Part shown: positions 1 through 7,049 of the stretch, piece by piece
Position numbering within the stretch: the stretch's first letter is position 1
Layout: each line of letters begins with the position of its first letter
DNA from: Nitrospina sp.
Lineage (GTDB): Bacteria; Nitrospinota; Nitrospinia; Nitrospinales; VA-1
Assembly: GCA_018665625.1 (NCBI GenBank)
Contig: JABJCF010000183.1
Span: 1 to 18,503, forward strand
Direction of reading: 5' to 3'
DNA: 18,503 nt
Program-made: the position numbers and the translations under genes
Notes under the pieces: model-generated
What the model was told of the DNA's origin: nothing
The model's database searches: none
The model's input: the letters and a program-made list of their open reading frames with translations, nothing else

Positions 1-857
1 TCATGGCACTGGTTTTTTGCAGGGTCGGTGCGACATTGATTCTTCTCAAACAGTTTCAGCCAAAATCAATACTGGCTTCTATCGCAGAACATAAGGCAAC
101 CTTTCTTCCTCTTGTCCCCACGATTTATTCTTTTCTGGTGGACCTTTATGCGCGTGGTGGTTATGACGTTTCTTCATTGCACACTTGTATTTCCGGCGGT
201 GCCGCTTTGCCTAAAGCTCTCCTCAATAAAGTTGAAGAAGTTTTAGGGGTCACTGTCATAGAGGGGTATGGGCTCACTGAAACTTCTCCTGTGATTGCAG
301 TCAACACCATGAAGGACGGGAGTGTTCCCGGCTCGGTCGGACCGGTGCTGCCCAATGTTGATGTGATAATTGTTGACGATTCGGGAAATACCTTAGCCCA
401 TGAACAGGTCGGAGAAATTCTTGTTCGCGGCAAAACGGTAATGAGTGGCTATTGGAAACGTCACGAAGAAACACAAGAAACGATTCAATCCGATGGCTGG
501 CTAAAAACCGGAGACCTCGGTCACCTGGATAGTAAGGGGCTACTCTATATTTCCGCCGGAAGAAAAAAGGATATTATCATTCGTGCGGGAGAAAATGTAT
601 CTCCTCTGGCGATCGAAAACGCATTGATGGCTCACCCTGCACCGGCAGAAGTTGCGGCGGTGGGCATTGCCGATGAACGGGTTGGAGAAAAAGTTAAAGT
701 CTGCGTTGTATTGCGGGAAGGTGCTAATGCCACTGAACAGGAACTTAAAGAATTCTGCCGAAAAAACCTACCCGCATTCATGGCCCCCGATATGATCGAG
801 TTCCATGAATCATTTCCTAAAACTGCAACAGGTAAAATTATTAAGGCCCAACTTTAG
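1..857 (+). CDS. AMP-dependent acyl-CoA synthetase/ligase, C-terminal part (5' end off the window)
   Basis: Likely activates a fatty or other carboxylic acid with ATP to an acyl-adenylate and transfers it to CoA. The frame is open from the left edge; the ATG at base 3 is probably internal, because the usual N-terminal ATP-binding region is missing. Numbering from that ATG, visible ANL-superfamily motifs are GYGLTETSP (88-96), GDLG (170-173), the hinge motif GRKKDIIIRAGENVSP (186-201) and the C-terminal PKTATGK, whose lysine (about 278) is the adenylation lysine. The protein ends right after GKIIKAQL, as is normal for the family, so the 3' end is intact. The long-chain (FadD-like) type seems likeliest, but the substrate cannot be read from the sequence. 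It converges on the SUMF1-like gene and shows no tie to the polysaccharide genes. Confidence 0.93.
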   Translation, partial: MALVFCRVGATLILLKQFQPKSILASIAEHKATFLPLVPTIYSFLVDLYARGGYDVSSLHTCISGGAALPKALLNKVEEVLGVTVIEGYGLTETSPVIAVNTMKDGSVPGSVGPVLPNVDVIIVDDSGNTLAHEQVGEILVRGKTVMSGYWKRHEETQETIQSDGWLKTGDLGHLDSKGLLYISAGRKKDIIIRAGENVSPLAIENALMAHPAPAEVAAVGIADERVGEKVKVCVVLREGANATEQELKEFCRKNLPAFMAPDMIEFHESFPKTATGKIIKAQL

Positions 858-938
858 GGGCTGGGCTAGAATATTTCTTGAGTGCTTTCTTTACAAAAGG
901 CACCCCCCCTCAGTCCCCCCATTATTACCCCTTCTACC

Positions 939-1012
939 CGTGCCGGGCACGAACACTTAGGAAGAATATAACGCAGGCGGAAGTTCTTTCTCTCCCACCG
1001 GGCGTGGCCCGG
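939..1012. repeat. Pair of GC-rich hairpins in inverted orientation (REP/BIME-like)
   Basis: Two perfect short inverted repeats lie in the 157-base gap between the convergent acyl-CoA ligase and SUMF1-like genes. Hairpin 1 is 939-951 (CGTGCC-G-GGCACG). Hairpin 2 is 998-1012 (CCGGGC-GTG-GCCCGG). Read on opposite strands they share a core, GCCGGGCACG against GCCGGGCCACG, so they look like two inverted copies of one unit about 46 bases apart. Neither is followed by a T-run, so these are not classical intrinsic terminators, although a bidirectional 3'-end role is possible. C-runs at 903-920 add to the unusual composition of this gap. Repeat status is inferred from one locus only. Confidence 0.45.
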
Positions 1013-1014
1013 CG

Positions 1015-2301
1015 TCAGCGGGCGCAGCGAAAACCGAAAAGATCAATCCGGTAATCTACTACGAAACCTTTTCTAGCTGCAGACCGTTGACTGTCTGCGT
1101 TGCTTGCCCAGGCTCCTCCACGCAGAACTTTTCGAATCCCTCCGCCTTTTCGGTCCGTAGGATTGGTGCGTTTCGGTCCTGTTGGATTATCTCTGGGGCT
1201 TTTCATATAATATTTGTCATCCATCCAATCCGAGGTCCATTCGTATACATTTCCTGCCATATCATGAAGTCCCCAAGGATTGGCTGGAAAAGAACCCACG
1301 GGAGCGGTGTGGGAAAATCCATCAGTAACATTTTTCGCACTAATATTCATGTCACAGGTACTATCGCATAGGTTGGATTTACCGGTTTCAAACTCATCTC
1401 CCCAGTAATATTCAGTGGTTGTTCCGGCGCGGGCGGCATACTCCCACTCTGCTTCAGTGAGCAAACGCTTATTGGATTTTTCACAGTACTCTTTGGCTTC
1501 ATGCCAGGTCACCCTTTCAGCGGGTCGATCGGCCCCTTTAAAACGTGCTGGATTATGCCCCATAACAGCTTGAAACTGACTTTGGTTGACTTCGTGTTTA
1601 TCAATTTTATAGTCTTTCAAGCAGACTTCGTGGACAGGCCTTTCGGAAGCAGCCCCTTGATTGCTGCCCATTTTAAAACAGCCGCCTTTCACCGCTACCA
1701 TCTCAACCGGTCCTTTTTTTTCAGCCATGCTAATTAATATATCTTCTACCTTTACATGTAGATCATTTACATATTCATAAATCCGGCGCGGAATGCCCTT
1801 GTATTTAAGAGTTGCCTCAGGATGAGGAATGAGAAGCATTTTCCCGGTATTTAAATTAAACAGCCGATAGTGCAGAACAGGCTTGGGTGCTTCACCATCG
1901 ACATAGTTTCTCATATTATTCCGACCATCATCTGGCGGAAACACATTCTCATCAACGATCTCGGCTTCAAATGTTTGCCCATCCCCAAGAGTTACCATGA
2001 CAATATTTCTTTTTATAATCTTCATAGCCAGAATGCGGTCAACAAGCTGACTGGTTTCCCTGTATTTTTTCAATTGGAATTTTGTTTCTGCCAAACCGCG
2101 CATAATGCGCCAGCTATCGGGATCCGTTTTTAGAGCGGAGGAATAATGCTTTTCCGCTTCTTCCATTTTCCCCTGCTTAAAAGCAGCATCTCCTTTGGAA
2201 GTTTCTTCCTGGACGCTGGCGAAAACAGAAACTGGAAACAAAACTAATGTGATAATGCCCCACCTGAGTAATTGCTGTTTAGACAAAAAACTAAAGCACA
2301 T
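1015..2301 (-). CDS. Secreted TPR plus SUMF1/FGE-sulfatase-like domain protein, lacking the FGE cysteines
   Basis: Residues 1-28 form a signal peptide (basic start, hydrophobic 14-27, VFA cleavage site). About residues 33-90 hold one to two TPR-like repeats. Residues 95-195 are not recognised. Residues 200-428 are a formylglycine-generating-enzyme-like (SUMF1) domain, with KGGCFKMGS (205-213), LLTEAEWEYAARAG (280-293), GLHDMAGNVYEWTSDW (344-359), LRGGAW (393-398) and the family-typical end FGFRCAR. True FGEs carry two copper-binding cysteines shortly after the RGG motif; here the matching positions are about Ser400 and Gln405, so sulfatase activation is unlikely. A modified-enzyme or ligand-binding role is more probable. 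CAGGAG lies 10 bases before the ATG. It is the last gene of the minus-strand run, 90 bases after the 52-residue ORF. Confidence 0.9.
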   Translation of the reverse strand: MCFSFLSKQQLLRWGIITLVLFPVSVFASVQEETSKGDAAFKQGKMEEAEKHYSSALKTDPDSWRIMRGLAETKFQLKKYRETSQLVDRILAMKIIKRNIVMVTLGDGQTFEAEIVDENVFPPDDGRNNMRNYVDGEAPKPVLHYRLFNLNTGKMLLIPHPEATLKYKGIPRRIYEYVNDLHVKVEDILISMAEKKGPVEMVAVKGGCFKMGSNQGAASERPVHEVCLKDYKIDKHEVNQSQFQAVMGHNPARFKGADRPAERVTWHEAKEYCEKSNKRLLTEAEWEYAARAGTTTEYYWGDEFETGKSNLCDSTCDMNISAKNVTDGFSHTAPVGSFPANPWGLHDMAGNVYEWTSDWMDDKYYMKSPRDNPTGPKRTNPTDRKGGGIRKVLRGGAWASNADSQRSAARKGFVVDYRIDLFGFRCAR

Positions 2302-2391
2302 GACAAATAAACTCCTGAAAACTTTATACGATGAATTGATAAATATTATGCAGATGAATTATTGCAGTATATACATCCTGAGATATTTTTG

Positions 2392-2550
2392 CTAATTTCC
2401 CTTTTTATCTTGTGGTTTTTTTTCAGAGGGGGGGGTGGGGGGTTCATCCTGCTGGTTTTTTTGTTTCTTCAAGTCGCCCCATTCAGAGTCGAGTTTCTTC
2501 TTTTTATTATGGCGTTCCCGTTTGGGGAAATAATCTATTTCATCAATCAT
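2392..2550 (-). CDS. Small hydrophilic lysine-rich protein (52 aa), start overlapping the stop of the upstream gene
   Basis: The stop of the 738-residue gene and this ATG overlap as TAATG, the usual arrangement for translational coupling. The frame encodes 52 residues, starting MIDEIDYFPKRER and ending with TAG at 2392. The product is very charged, with no signal peptide or membrane segment: an acidic start, a basic stretch HNKKKK (15-19), a central DSEWGDLKK, then a Pro/Lys tail. The frame runs in phase through a run of 6 C, one A and 8 C (2428-2442), read as PPTPP, then a run of 8 A. I do not recognise a family. A start two codons further in is not available; the second ATG at 2543 is in another frame. 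Its place between a membrane protein and a secreted protein suggests an accessory cytoplasmic factor, which is inference. Chance is possible at this length, but the overlap argues for a real gene. Confidence 0.6.
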   Translation of the reverse strand: MIDEIDYFPKRERHNKKKKLDSEWGDLKKQKNQQDEPPTPPSEKKPQDKKGN

Positions 2551-4766
2551 TATTGGTTTTCCTCATTGGCTTTATTCTCAACCATAGACTTGATTCGATC
2601 TATGACCGGACCTTGCACACCAAGCTGAATGGCTCGATTCAAGTGTTCCAGGCCTTTTTTATTCTCGTTAAGACTGGAGTATATCATAGCCAGATTAGCA
2701 TGCCCGACACCGTAATTCGGGTCTATATTAACGGCATGGATCAACATTTTTATCGCTTCCGGTCTTCTATCCAGAGTCGCCAGAACATGCGCCAACGAAT
2801 CGTAAGCATATTTATTCATGGGCCAACTCCTAATGGCCGCGCGTAGAATTTTTTCAGCTTCAACTCCGCTCCCCATTCTTTTCAAGTTATTTCCCAGCAT
2901 GGTTAACGCAGGACTGAATCCAGGATTAAATTTTATCGCCATGCGAAAATACTTATTCGCTTCCTGAAGGTTTCCCTGCCCCTGCCAGATTTGCCCTATT
3001 CTGAAATAAGGTTTCCAGGCACGAGGGATATACTGCGAGGCCTCTGTGTAAGCTATGCGTGCAGCATCCAATTCGCCTCCTTTAAAAAGAGATTCCGCAC
3101 TTTTCGCTGTCTCAAGGTATTTCAATCGAGACTGGACTTCCGATTCGGATTTTGTAGGAGCGGCAAAGGCTACCAGAACCATCAAGATAAGACTGACAAC
3201 CAAACTTTTTACTACAACGAATTTAGGGGTTAGAAGTTTTGAAAATATACCTGAATCTTTAAACGCTTTATGAAATAAGAAAATTACAAATATGAGGGAC
3301 AGTAATTGAAAAAATGGGAATAATAGAAGATACATTCCATCCAAATAATCCCAGGAATTGGGATGAGGGAGGGAAAGCACTTTAAAAAAACTACTGGAGC
3401 GAACCAGATATTCCGGGCGACTAAAAAACACATCCAATGAAGAGCCAAGGGCCTTCAGGGTAAACTGCGGATGGTTATATGGCAACAGTACCTTATATTG
3501 AATAAGCATTGAAAACTGGGCCAGGACAGCTAGAAGACACACGACAACAGACCCTGGCTTGACTTTTCTTTGATTGCTTCCTGCAAACCGCTGAAGGAGG
3601 CACCCCAAACCCAGGGCAAATACTGGAAGGGCAGAAATCAAATGGCGGTGACCGTAGGAAGCTGAATCTTCTGGATATAAAATGATGATGCCAAAAATTC
3701 CCGCAAGATATGCAAGCAAACCGGGTCGAAGGTCTCCAGGCAAACCATCTTTAAAAAAAAGTCCTATCACACCCAAAACAGCAAGCGGCATAGAAAACAA
3801 TAATCCCCACCTTGCATCGAAAAACAGGGAATAAGTTTTTTCAATAAGAGGAACTAAAGTAATGGTTGTCAAACCTTCTCCGGCGAATTTCATATGCCGT
3901 GTGGGGAATGGGACTCCATTTAATTGACACCAACTATAAATCTGCGGCAACATTGTCAGCAAAAATAAACCACCCAAAGTACCCGCTAAAATAGAAAACC
4001 TTTTCACAGCTTCGGCAGGGCTTGCTTTCCAGTCCTTTCGCAATTCCCACAACAAGTCCATCGCAAACAAAGCAAAGAATGAAACATTGATCACGCGTGT
4101 CAAACACAGTAAGCCCAGCACTACCCCGATCACTGCATAATGAATAGGATTTTTGGATTGGCGAAAACGAATCCAAATATAAATCAGGACAGCGGACAGG
4201 AAAAACTCAGAGGTGTGCGCCATTCGTTGCCGGATAAACGAAAAATAAATCAGCGGAGAGGCAAGCCAAATTGAGAGGCTTGTCAGCATACTTACACGCT
4301 TTCGAACAAAAATTCGTAGAGTGCGGTAAACAAAAATCAAACCTGCAAAAAGGTAAGTCGCTGAGGCAACAGCGGTGGAAATATAATAGGGAACTGAGTA
4401 ACCATCTGTTGTGACCGGGTAACCCAGGCTCTGATATAAAGTTGCCAGGGCATGCCCTATCAGGAAAAACGGAAGGAACAGGATAGCTTGGCCCATCTGC
4501 CAATTGTTGAAAACATAGCCAGTTGGATTTATTTTCTCTGCATGTGCGTAACCCTGTTCATTAAAAAAATCGAGATCACCATCAATGAACGTGGAGCGCA
4601 AGAAAGCGTAATAACCAGCATCATCACCGCCATCGATAGTCGCAGTGGAGTAAAACCCCGTATGGACATTAGGCGGAATCCATGAATTAAAAACGCCGAG
4701 TGGAGTGAGCCACAGAAAGGTGAAAAAGAAAATCCCACCGAAATAGAGAGCACTGCGTTTAGACAT
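2550..4766 (-). CDS. GT-C-like multi-pass membrane glycosyltransferase with C-terminal TPR domain (738 aa)
   Basis: Roughly the first 535 residues form a multi-pass membrane protein with about 10-12 hydrophobic helices. The first extracytoplasmic loop holds a DD pair in GGDDAGYYAF (46-55) and DGDLDFFNE (62-70). That resembles GT-C/PMT-type transferases, which use lipid-phosphate sugar donors at the periplasmic face. Four to five TPR motifs follow (about 550-720). The last helix is preceded by a lysine-rich segment and followed by AAPTKSES, which places the TPR outside the cytoplasm by the positive-inside rule. The start is backed by AGGAAAA upstream of the ATG. It lies 63 bases after the epimerase gene on the same strand, and its stop overlaps the start of the 52-residue ORF. 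Substrate unknown; transfer onto a polysaccharide, lipid or protein are all possible. Confidence 0.75.
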   Translation of the reverse strand: MSKRSALYFGGIFFFTFLWLTPLGVFNSWIPPNVHTGFYSTATIDGGDDAGYYAFLRSTFIDGDLDFFNEQGYAHAEKINPTGYVFNNWQMGQAILFLPFFLIGHALATLYQSLGYPVTTDGYSVPYYISTAVASATYLFAGLIFVYRTLRIFVRKRVSMLTSLSIWLASPLIYFSFIRQRMAHTSEFFLSAVLIYIWIRFRQSKNPIHYAVIGVVLGLLCLTRVINVSFFALFAMDLLWELRKDWKASPAEAVKRFSILAGTLGGLFLLTMLPQIYSWCQLNGVPFPTRHMKFAGEGLTTITLVPLIEKTYSLFFDARWGLLFSMPLAVLGVIGLFFKDGLPGDLRPGLLAYLAGIFGIIILYPEDSASYGHRHLISALPVFALGLGCLLQRFAGSNQRKVKPGSVVVCLLAVLAQFSMLIQYKVLLPYNHPQFTLKALGSSLDVFFSRPEYLVRSSSFFKVLSLPHPNSWDYLDGMYLLLFPFFQLLSLIFVIFLFHKAFKDSGIFSKLLTPKFVVVKSLVVSLILMVLVAFAAPTKSESEVQSRLKYLETAKSAESLFKGGELDAARIAYTEASQYIPRAWKPYFRIGQIWQGQGNLQEANKYFRMAIKFNPGFSPALTMLGNNLKRMGSGVEAEKILRAAIRSWPMNKYAYDSLAHVLATLDRRPEAIKMLIHAVNIDPNYGVGHANLAMIYSSLNENKKGLEHLNRAIQLGVQGPVIDRIKSMVENKANEENQ

Positions 4767-4829
4767 TACTTTTTCCTGATTTTATCTGGAATGAACTGAA
4801 AAGATTCTGAGTTTTTGAGGAAAAAATAT

Positions 4830-5975
4830 TTACTTGCTGGAAACCGGTTGCGTTTCTAATACCAACCCTTTTTCAACCAGTTGCCGGTGAGCATCTTTAA
4901 CTTTGGAAACAGCCTTTTGCCCATCGCTCCAGACGATTAGATCATTTAGTCCTTCTTTTAGTGAGAACTTCGGCTGGAACCCCAACTTACTTATTTTTGA
5001 GATGTCTGCATAGCAGTCTCGAATATCACCATTTCGGAATTTATAAATTACATCGGGTTGAAATGATTTCCCGCAGAGTTCGATGAGAGTTTCTGCGAGA
5101 TCCAGAATGGATGAAGGTTTTCCCGTTCCAATGTTAAAGATACCATAATCTGCTGCTGACTCGCCCAACAAAAGAAGCTTGCCTCGCACCAGATCTTTAA
5201 CATGGATAAAATCTCGCCGTTGATTTCCATCTTCATATATCAAAGGCGGGGTATCATTTTTTATTGCAGAACAAAAAATCGCTGCCGCTCCGGTGTAAGG
5301 ATTATTCAAAGATTGACGAGGACCGTAACAATTGAAGTATCTACAGGCCACCGTGGGAATATTATGTGCGCGACCAATCATAAGCGAATAAACTTCCTGG
5401 TCTTTTTTACTTTGCGCGTAAACCGAAGTGCAATCGAGTTCTTTATCCTCATCGGTGGGAATGGGCGATACCGGCAAATCGCATTGCGGACAGAGCATTT
5501 CCCATTGTCCTTCGGCTAATTGTGAGTCGGGTCTGGGTTTTGGGGAAATTTTTCCATGCTCTTCACAGCGATAACAACCCTCGCCATAAAGGCTCATGGA
5601 ACTGGCTATCAGAACTTTTTCCACCTCATGCTTCTCGTTTACAAGAATATCCCAAAGGACCCCTGTCCCCTGAACATTAGTGGAAATATATTGATCGATG
5701 GAGTACATGGATTGACCCACTCCGACCTCAGCCGCATCGTGAATTATGAGGTCAATATCTTTTATCGATTGGTATAAATGGTCACGATCTCGAATGTCTC
5801 CCTTTACAAATTCTGCCTCTGGATGCAAATATTCGGGTTTTTCAGCGCCTTCTCCGTGAACCTGAGGATTGAGATTGTCATAGACCCGGACTTTGTATCC
5901 CTGGGCAATCAACTCATCGACCGTATGTGAACCTATAAACCCAGCCCCACCTGTTACCAAAACCCTTTTACCCAT
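4830..5975 (-). CDS. NAD-dependent sugar epimerase, probable dTDP-L-rhamnose 4-epimerase type, with a CxxC/CxxC insertion
   Basis: An extended short-chain dehydrogenase/reductase: the Rossmann glycine motif GGAGFIG is at 9-15, the active-site SSM at 125-127, and the catalytic YAQSK gives Tyr186 and Lys190. Between them sits an insertion with Cys134-x2-Cys137, His140 and Cys162-x2-Cys165, which looks like a zinc ribbon. NPQVHG (36-41), VGVGQSMY (84-91) and ASSMSLYGEG (124-133) resemble, from memory, the WbiB-type dTDP-L-rhamnose 4-epimerases that make dTDP-6-deoxy-L-talose. The rml genes 5 kb away would supply that substrate. UDP-hexose 4-epimerase activity is the main alternative. A strong Shine-Dalgarno (GGAGAGGGGA, 5981-5990) precedes the ATG. 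The stop of a candidate 60-codon ORF abuts the start. Confidence 0.88.
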   Translation of the reverse strand: MGKRVLVTGGAGFIGSHTVDELIAQGYKVRVYDNLNPQVHGEGAEKPEYLHPEAEFVKGDIRDRDHLYQSIKDIDLIIHDAAEVGVGQSMYSIDQYISTNVQGTGVLWDILVNEKHEVEKVLIASSMSLYGEGCYRCEEHGKISPKPRPDSQLAEGQWEMLCPQCDLPVSPIPTDEDKELDCTSVYAQSKKDQEVYSLMIGRAHNIPTVACRYFNCYGPRQSLNNPYTGAAAIFCSAIKNDTPPLIYEDGNQRRDFIHVKDLVRGKLLLLGESAADYGIFNIGTGKPSSILDLAETLIELCGKSFQPDVIYKFRNGDIRDCYADISKISKLGFQPKFSLKEGLNDLIVWSDGQKAVSKVKDAHRQLVEKGLVLETQPVSSK

Positions 5976-6158
5976 TTAATTCCCCTCTCCAGCCCACGGC
6001 TTTCGGTTTTTTTCAACGGGATACAGCATTTCCCATATCATCTTATCCCATTCGGCATATAAGGGAAAGTACTTGAGGAGTAGAAACACAAATTGGCCTT
6101 CGCAACCCCATTGAAATCCAGTGGAAATTGGGCAATAATCAGGAGTTAGAGAGTGAAT
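5976..6158 (-). CDS. Candidate small ORF (up to 60 aa), no ATG start, stop abutting the epimerase start; gene or 3' remnant
   Basis: A minus-strand frame stays open from 6164 to a TAA at 5976-5978, which directly touches the ATG of the epimerase gene (TAAATG). The translation looks protein-like: about residues 13-35 read TGFQWGCEGQFVFLLLKYFP, followed by an AEWDKMIWEMLYP segment and a basic end. There is no ATG near the 5' end. AAGGAAGG (6168-6175) stands 9 bases before an ATT codon (6158-6156), which would need the rare ATT initiation. A GTG at 6089, with GAAGG 7 bases upstream, would give 37 residues. A third reading is the 3' remnant of a gene whose front was lost when the 6198 gene block arrived. 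No family recognised; chance cannot be excluded. Confidence 0.4.
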   Translation of the reverse strand: MHSLTPDYCPISTGFQWGCEGQFVFLLLKYFPLYAEWDKMIWEMLYPVEKNRKPWAGEGN

Positions 6159-6197
6159 TTGTCAAGTCCTTCCTTTTAGCAACAACCGGCATGCAAA

Positions 6198-7049
6198 GTG
6201 GACCTTTCCTGCATTATTGTTAATTATAATAGTAGCGAACCTTTAAAAGATTGCTTGGAGTCTATTTACGAAACCATTCAGGAAATAGAATGTGAGGTAA
6301 TCGTTATTGATAACAGTGAGGACGATCCCGGCTTGCAAATTCTTAAAGAGTCTTATCCGAAGGCTCAGTTCATTTTTAATCCTTCAAACGTAGGATTTTC
6401 TAAGGCCAATAATCAGGCCGCCAAAATAGCACGGGGGGATTTTTTAATATTTTTGAATCCAGACACCATTTTATCCAACCAAGCCATCCACTCTATGCAT
6501 GGTTATTTTTGTTCCCATCCGCAGATCGGGGCGCTGGGGCCCAAAGTATTGAATCCAGATGGAAGTTTGCAGTATTCTTGCAGACGGTATCCCACCGTGT
6601 GGACCGGCCTGTTCAATCGATACTCACTTCTTTCACGGTTATTTCCAGAAAACCATTTTACCAGTCGATATTTGATGCTGGATTTTGATCATAATGAAAC
6701 GCGGCAGGTTGACTGGCTCTCTGGATGTTGTTTAATGGTGTCAAAAAATACTTTTGAAGAAGTTGATGGGTTTGATGAAAACTATTTTTTATTTAATGAA
6801 GATGTAGATTTATGTCGGATGATCAATCAAACTGGCAAAGAAGTCATCTATTTTCCTTATGCTAATATCATTCATCGGGTATCTACCAGCAACAGCAAGG
6901 CATCTACCAAAGTAATCGTTCAAAGACATTTGGGAATGATGCATTATTTCAAAAAGCACTACAAAGAAAACTTATTGATTCGTGGAACAATCAATTTTTT
7001 TATTTTTGTTCGATGCCTTTTGCAACTATTAATAAACTTTTTCAAATGA
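6198..7049 (+). CDS. GT2-family glycosyltransferase (rhamnosyltransferase-like)
   Basis: A GT-A fold transferase expected to move a sugar from a nucleotide donor to the growing lipid-linked glycan at the inner membrane. Visible features are the start LSCIIVNYNSS (3-13), VIVIDNS (34-40), the metal-binding FLNPDT (85-90, a DxD variant), the acceptor-region DWLSGCCLM (172-180) and the conserved FLFNEDVDLC (197-206), which carries the likely catalytic base. The C-terminal 20 residues are hydrophobic. The pattern matches the WcaE/WbbL-type group, which includes many rhamnosyltransferases; the sugar is inferred from the rml genes. The only usable start is GTG at 6198 (an in-frame stop lies at 6177), and no clear Shine-Dalgarno is seen. 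The stop overlaps the next start as ATGA. Confidence 0.9.
   Translation: MDLSCIIVNYNSSEPLKDCLESIYETIQEIECEVIVIDNSEDDPGLQILKESYPKAQFIFNPSNVGFSKANNQAAKIARGDFLIFLNPDTILSNQAIHSMHGYFCSHPQIGALGPKVLNPDGSLQYSCRRYPTVWTGLFNRYSLLSRLFPENHFTSRYLMLDFDHNETRQVDWLSGCCLMVSKNTFEEVDGFDENYFLFNEDVDLCRMINQTGKEVIYFPYANIIHRVSTSNSKASTKVIVQRHLGMMHYFKKHYKENLLIRGTINFFIFVRCLLQLLINFFK

Noticed and set aside
890..930. 18-codon minus-strand ORF with ATG near 924 and AAGGGG upstream.
   Set aside because: Very short, its sequence is dominated by G-runs, and nothing protein-like is visible.
939..1012. Hairpins as intrinsic terminators.
   Set aside because: Neither strand shows a T-run after either hairpin, so a classical Rho-independent terminator is not supported.
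2428..2442. Suspected frameshift at the C6-A-C8 run in the 52-residue ORF.
   Set aside because: Careful counting shows the frame passes cleanly through to the TAG at 2392; no frameshift is needed.
2362..2846. Plus-strand ORFs through the G-rich tract near 2428-2442.
   Set aside because: They are antisense to the TPR coding region and to the 52-residue ORF, and their translation is low-complexity.
7013..7045. Upstream ATG start for the WecA-like gene.
   Set aside because: It would overlap the GT2 gene by 37 bases; the in-frame ATG at 7046 forms the typical ATGA overlap with the GT2 stop.
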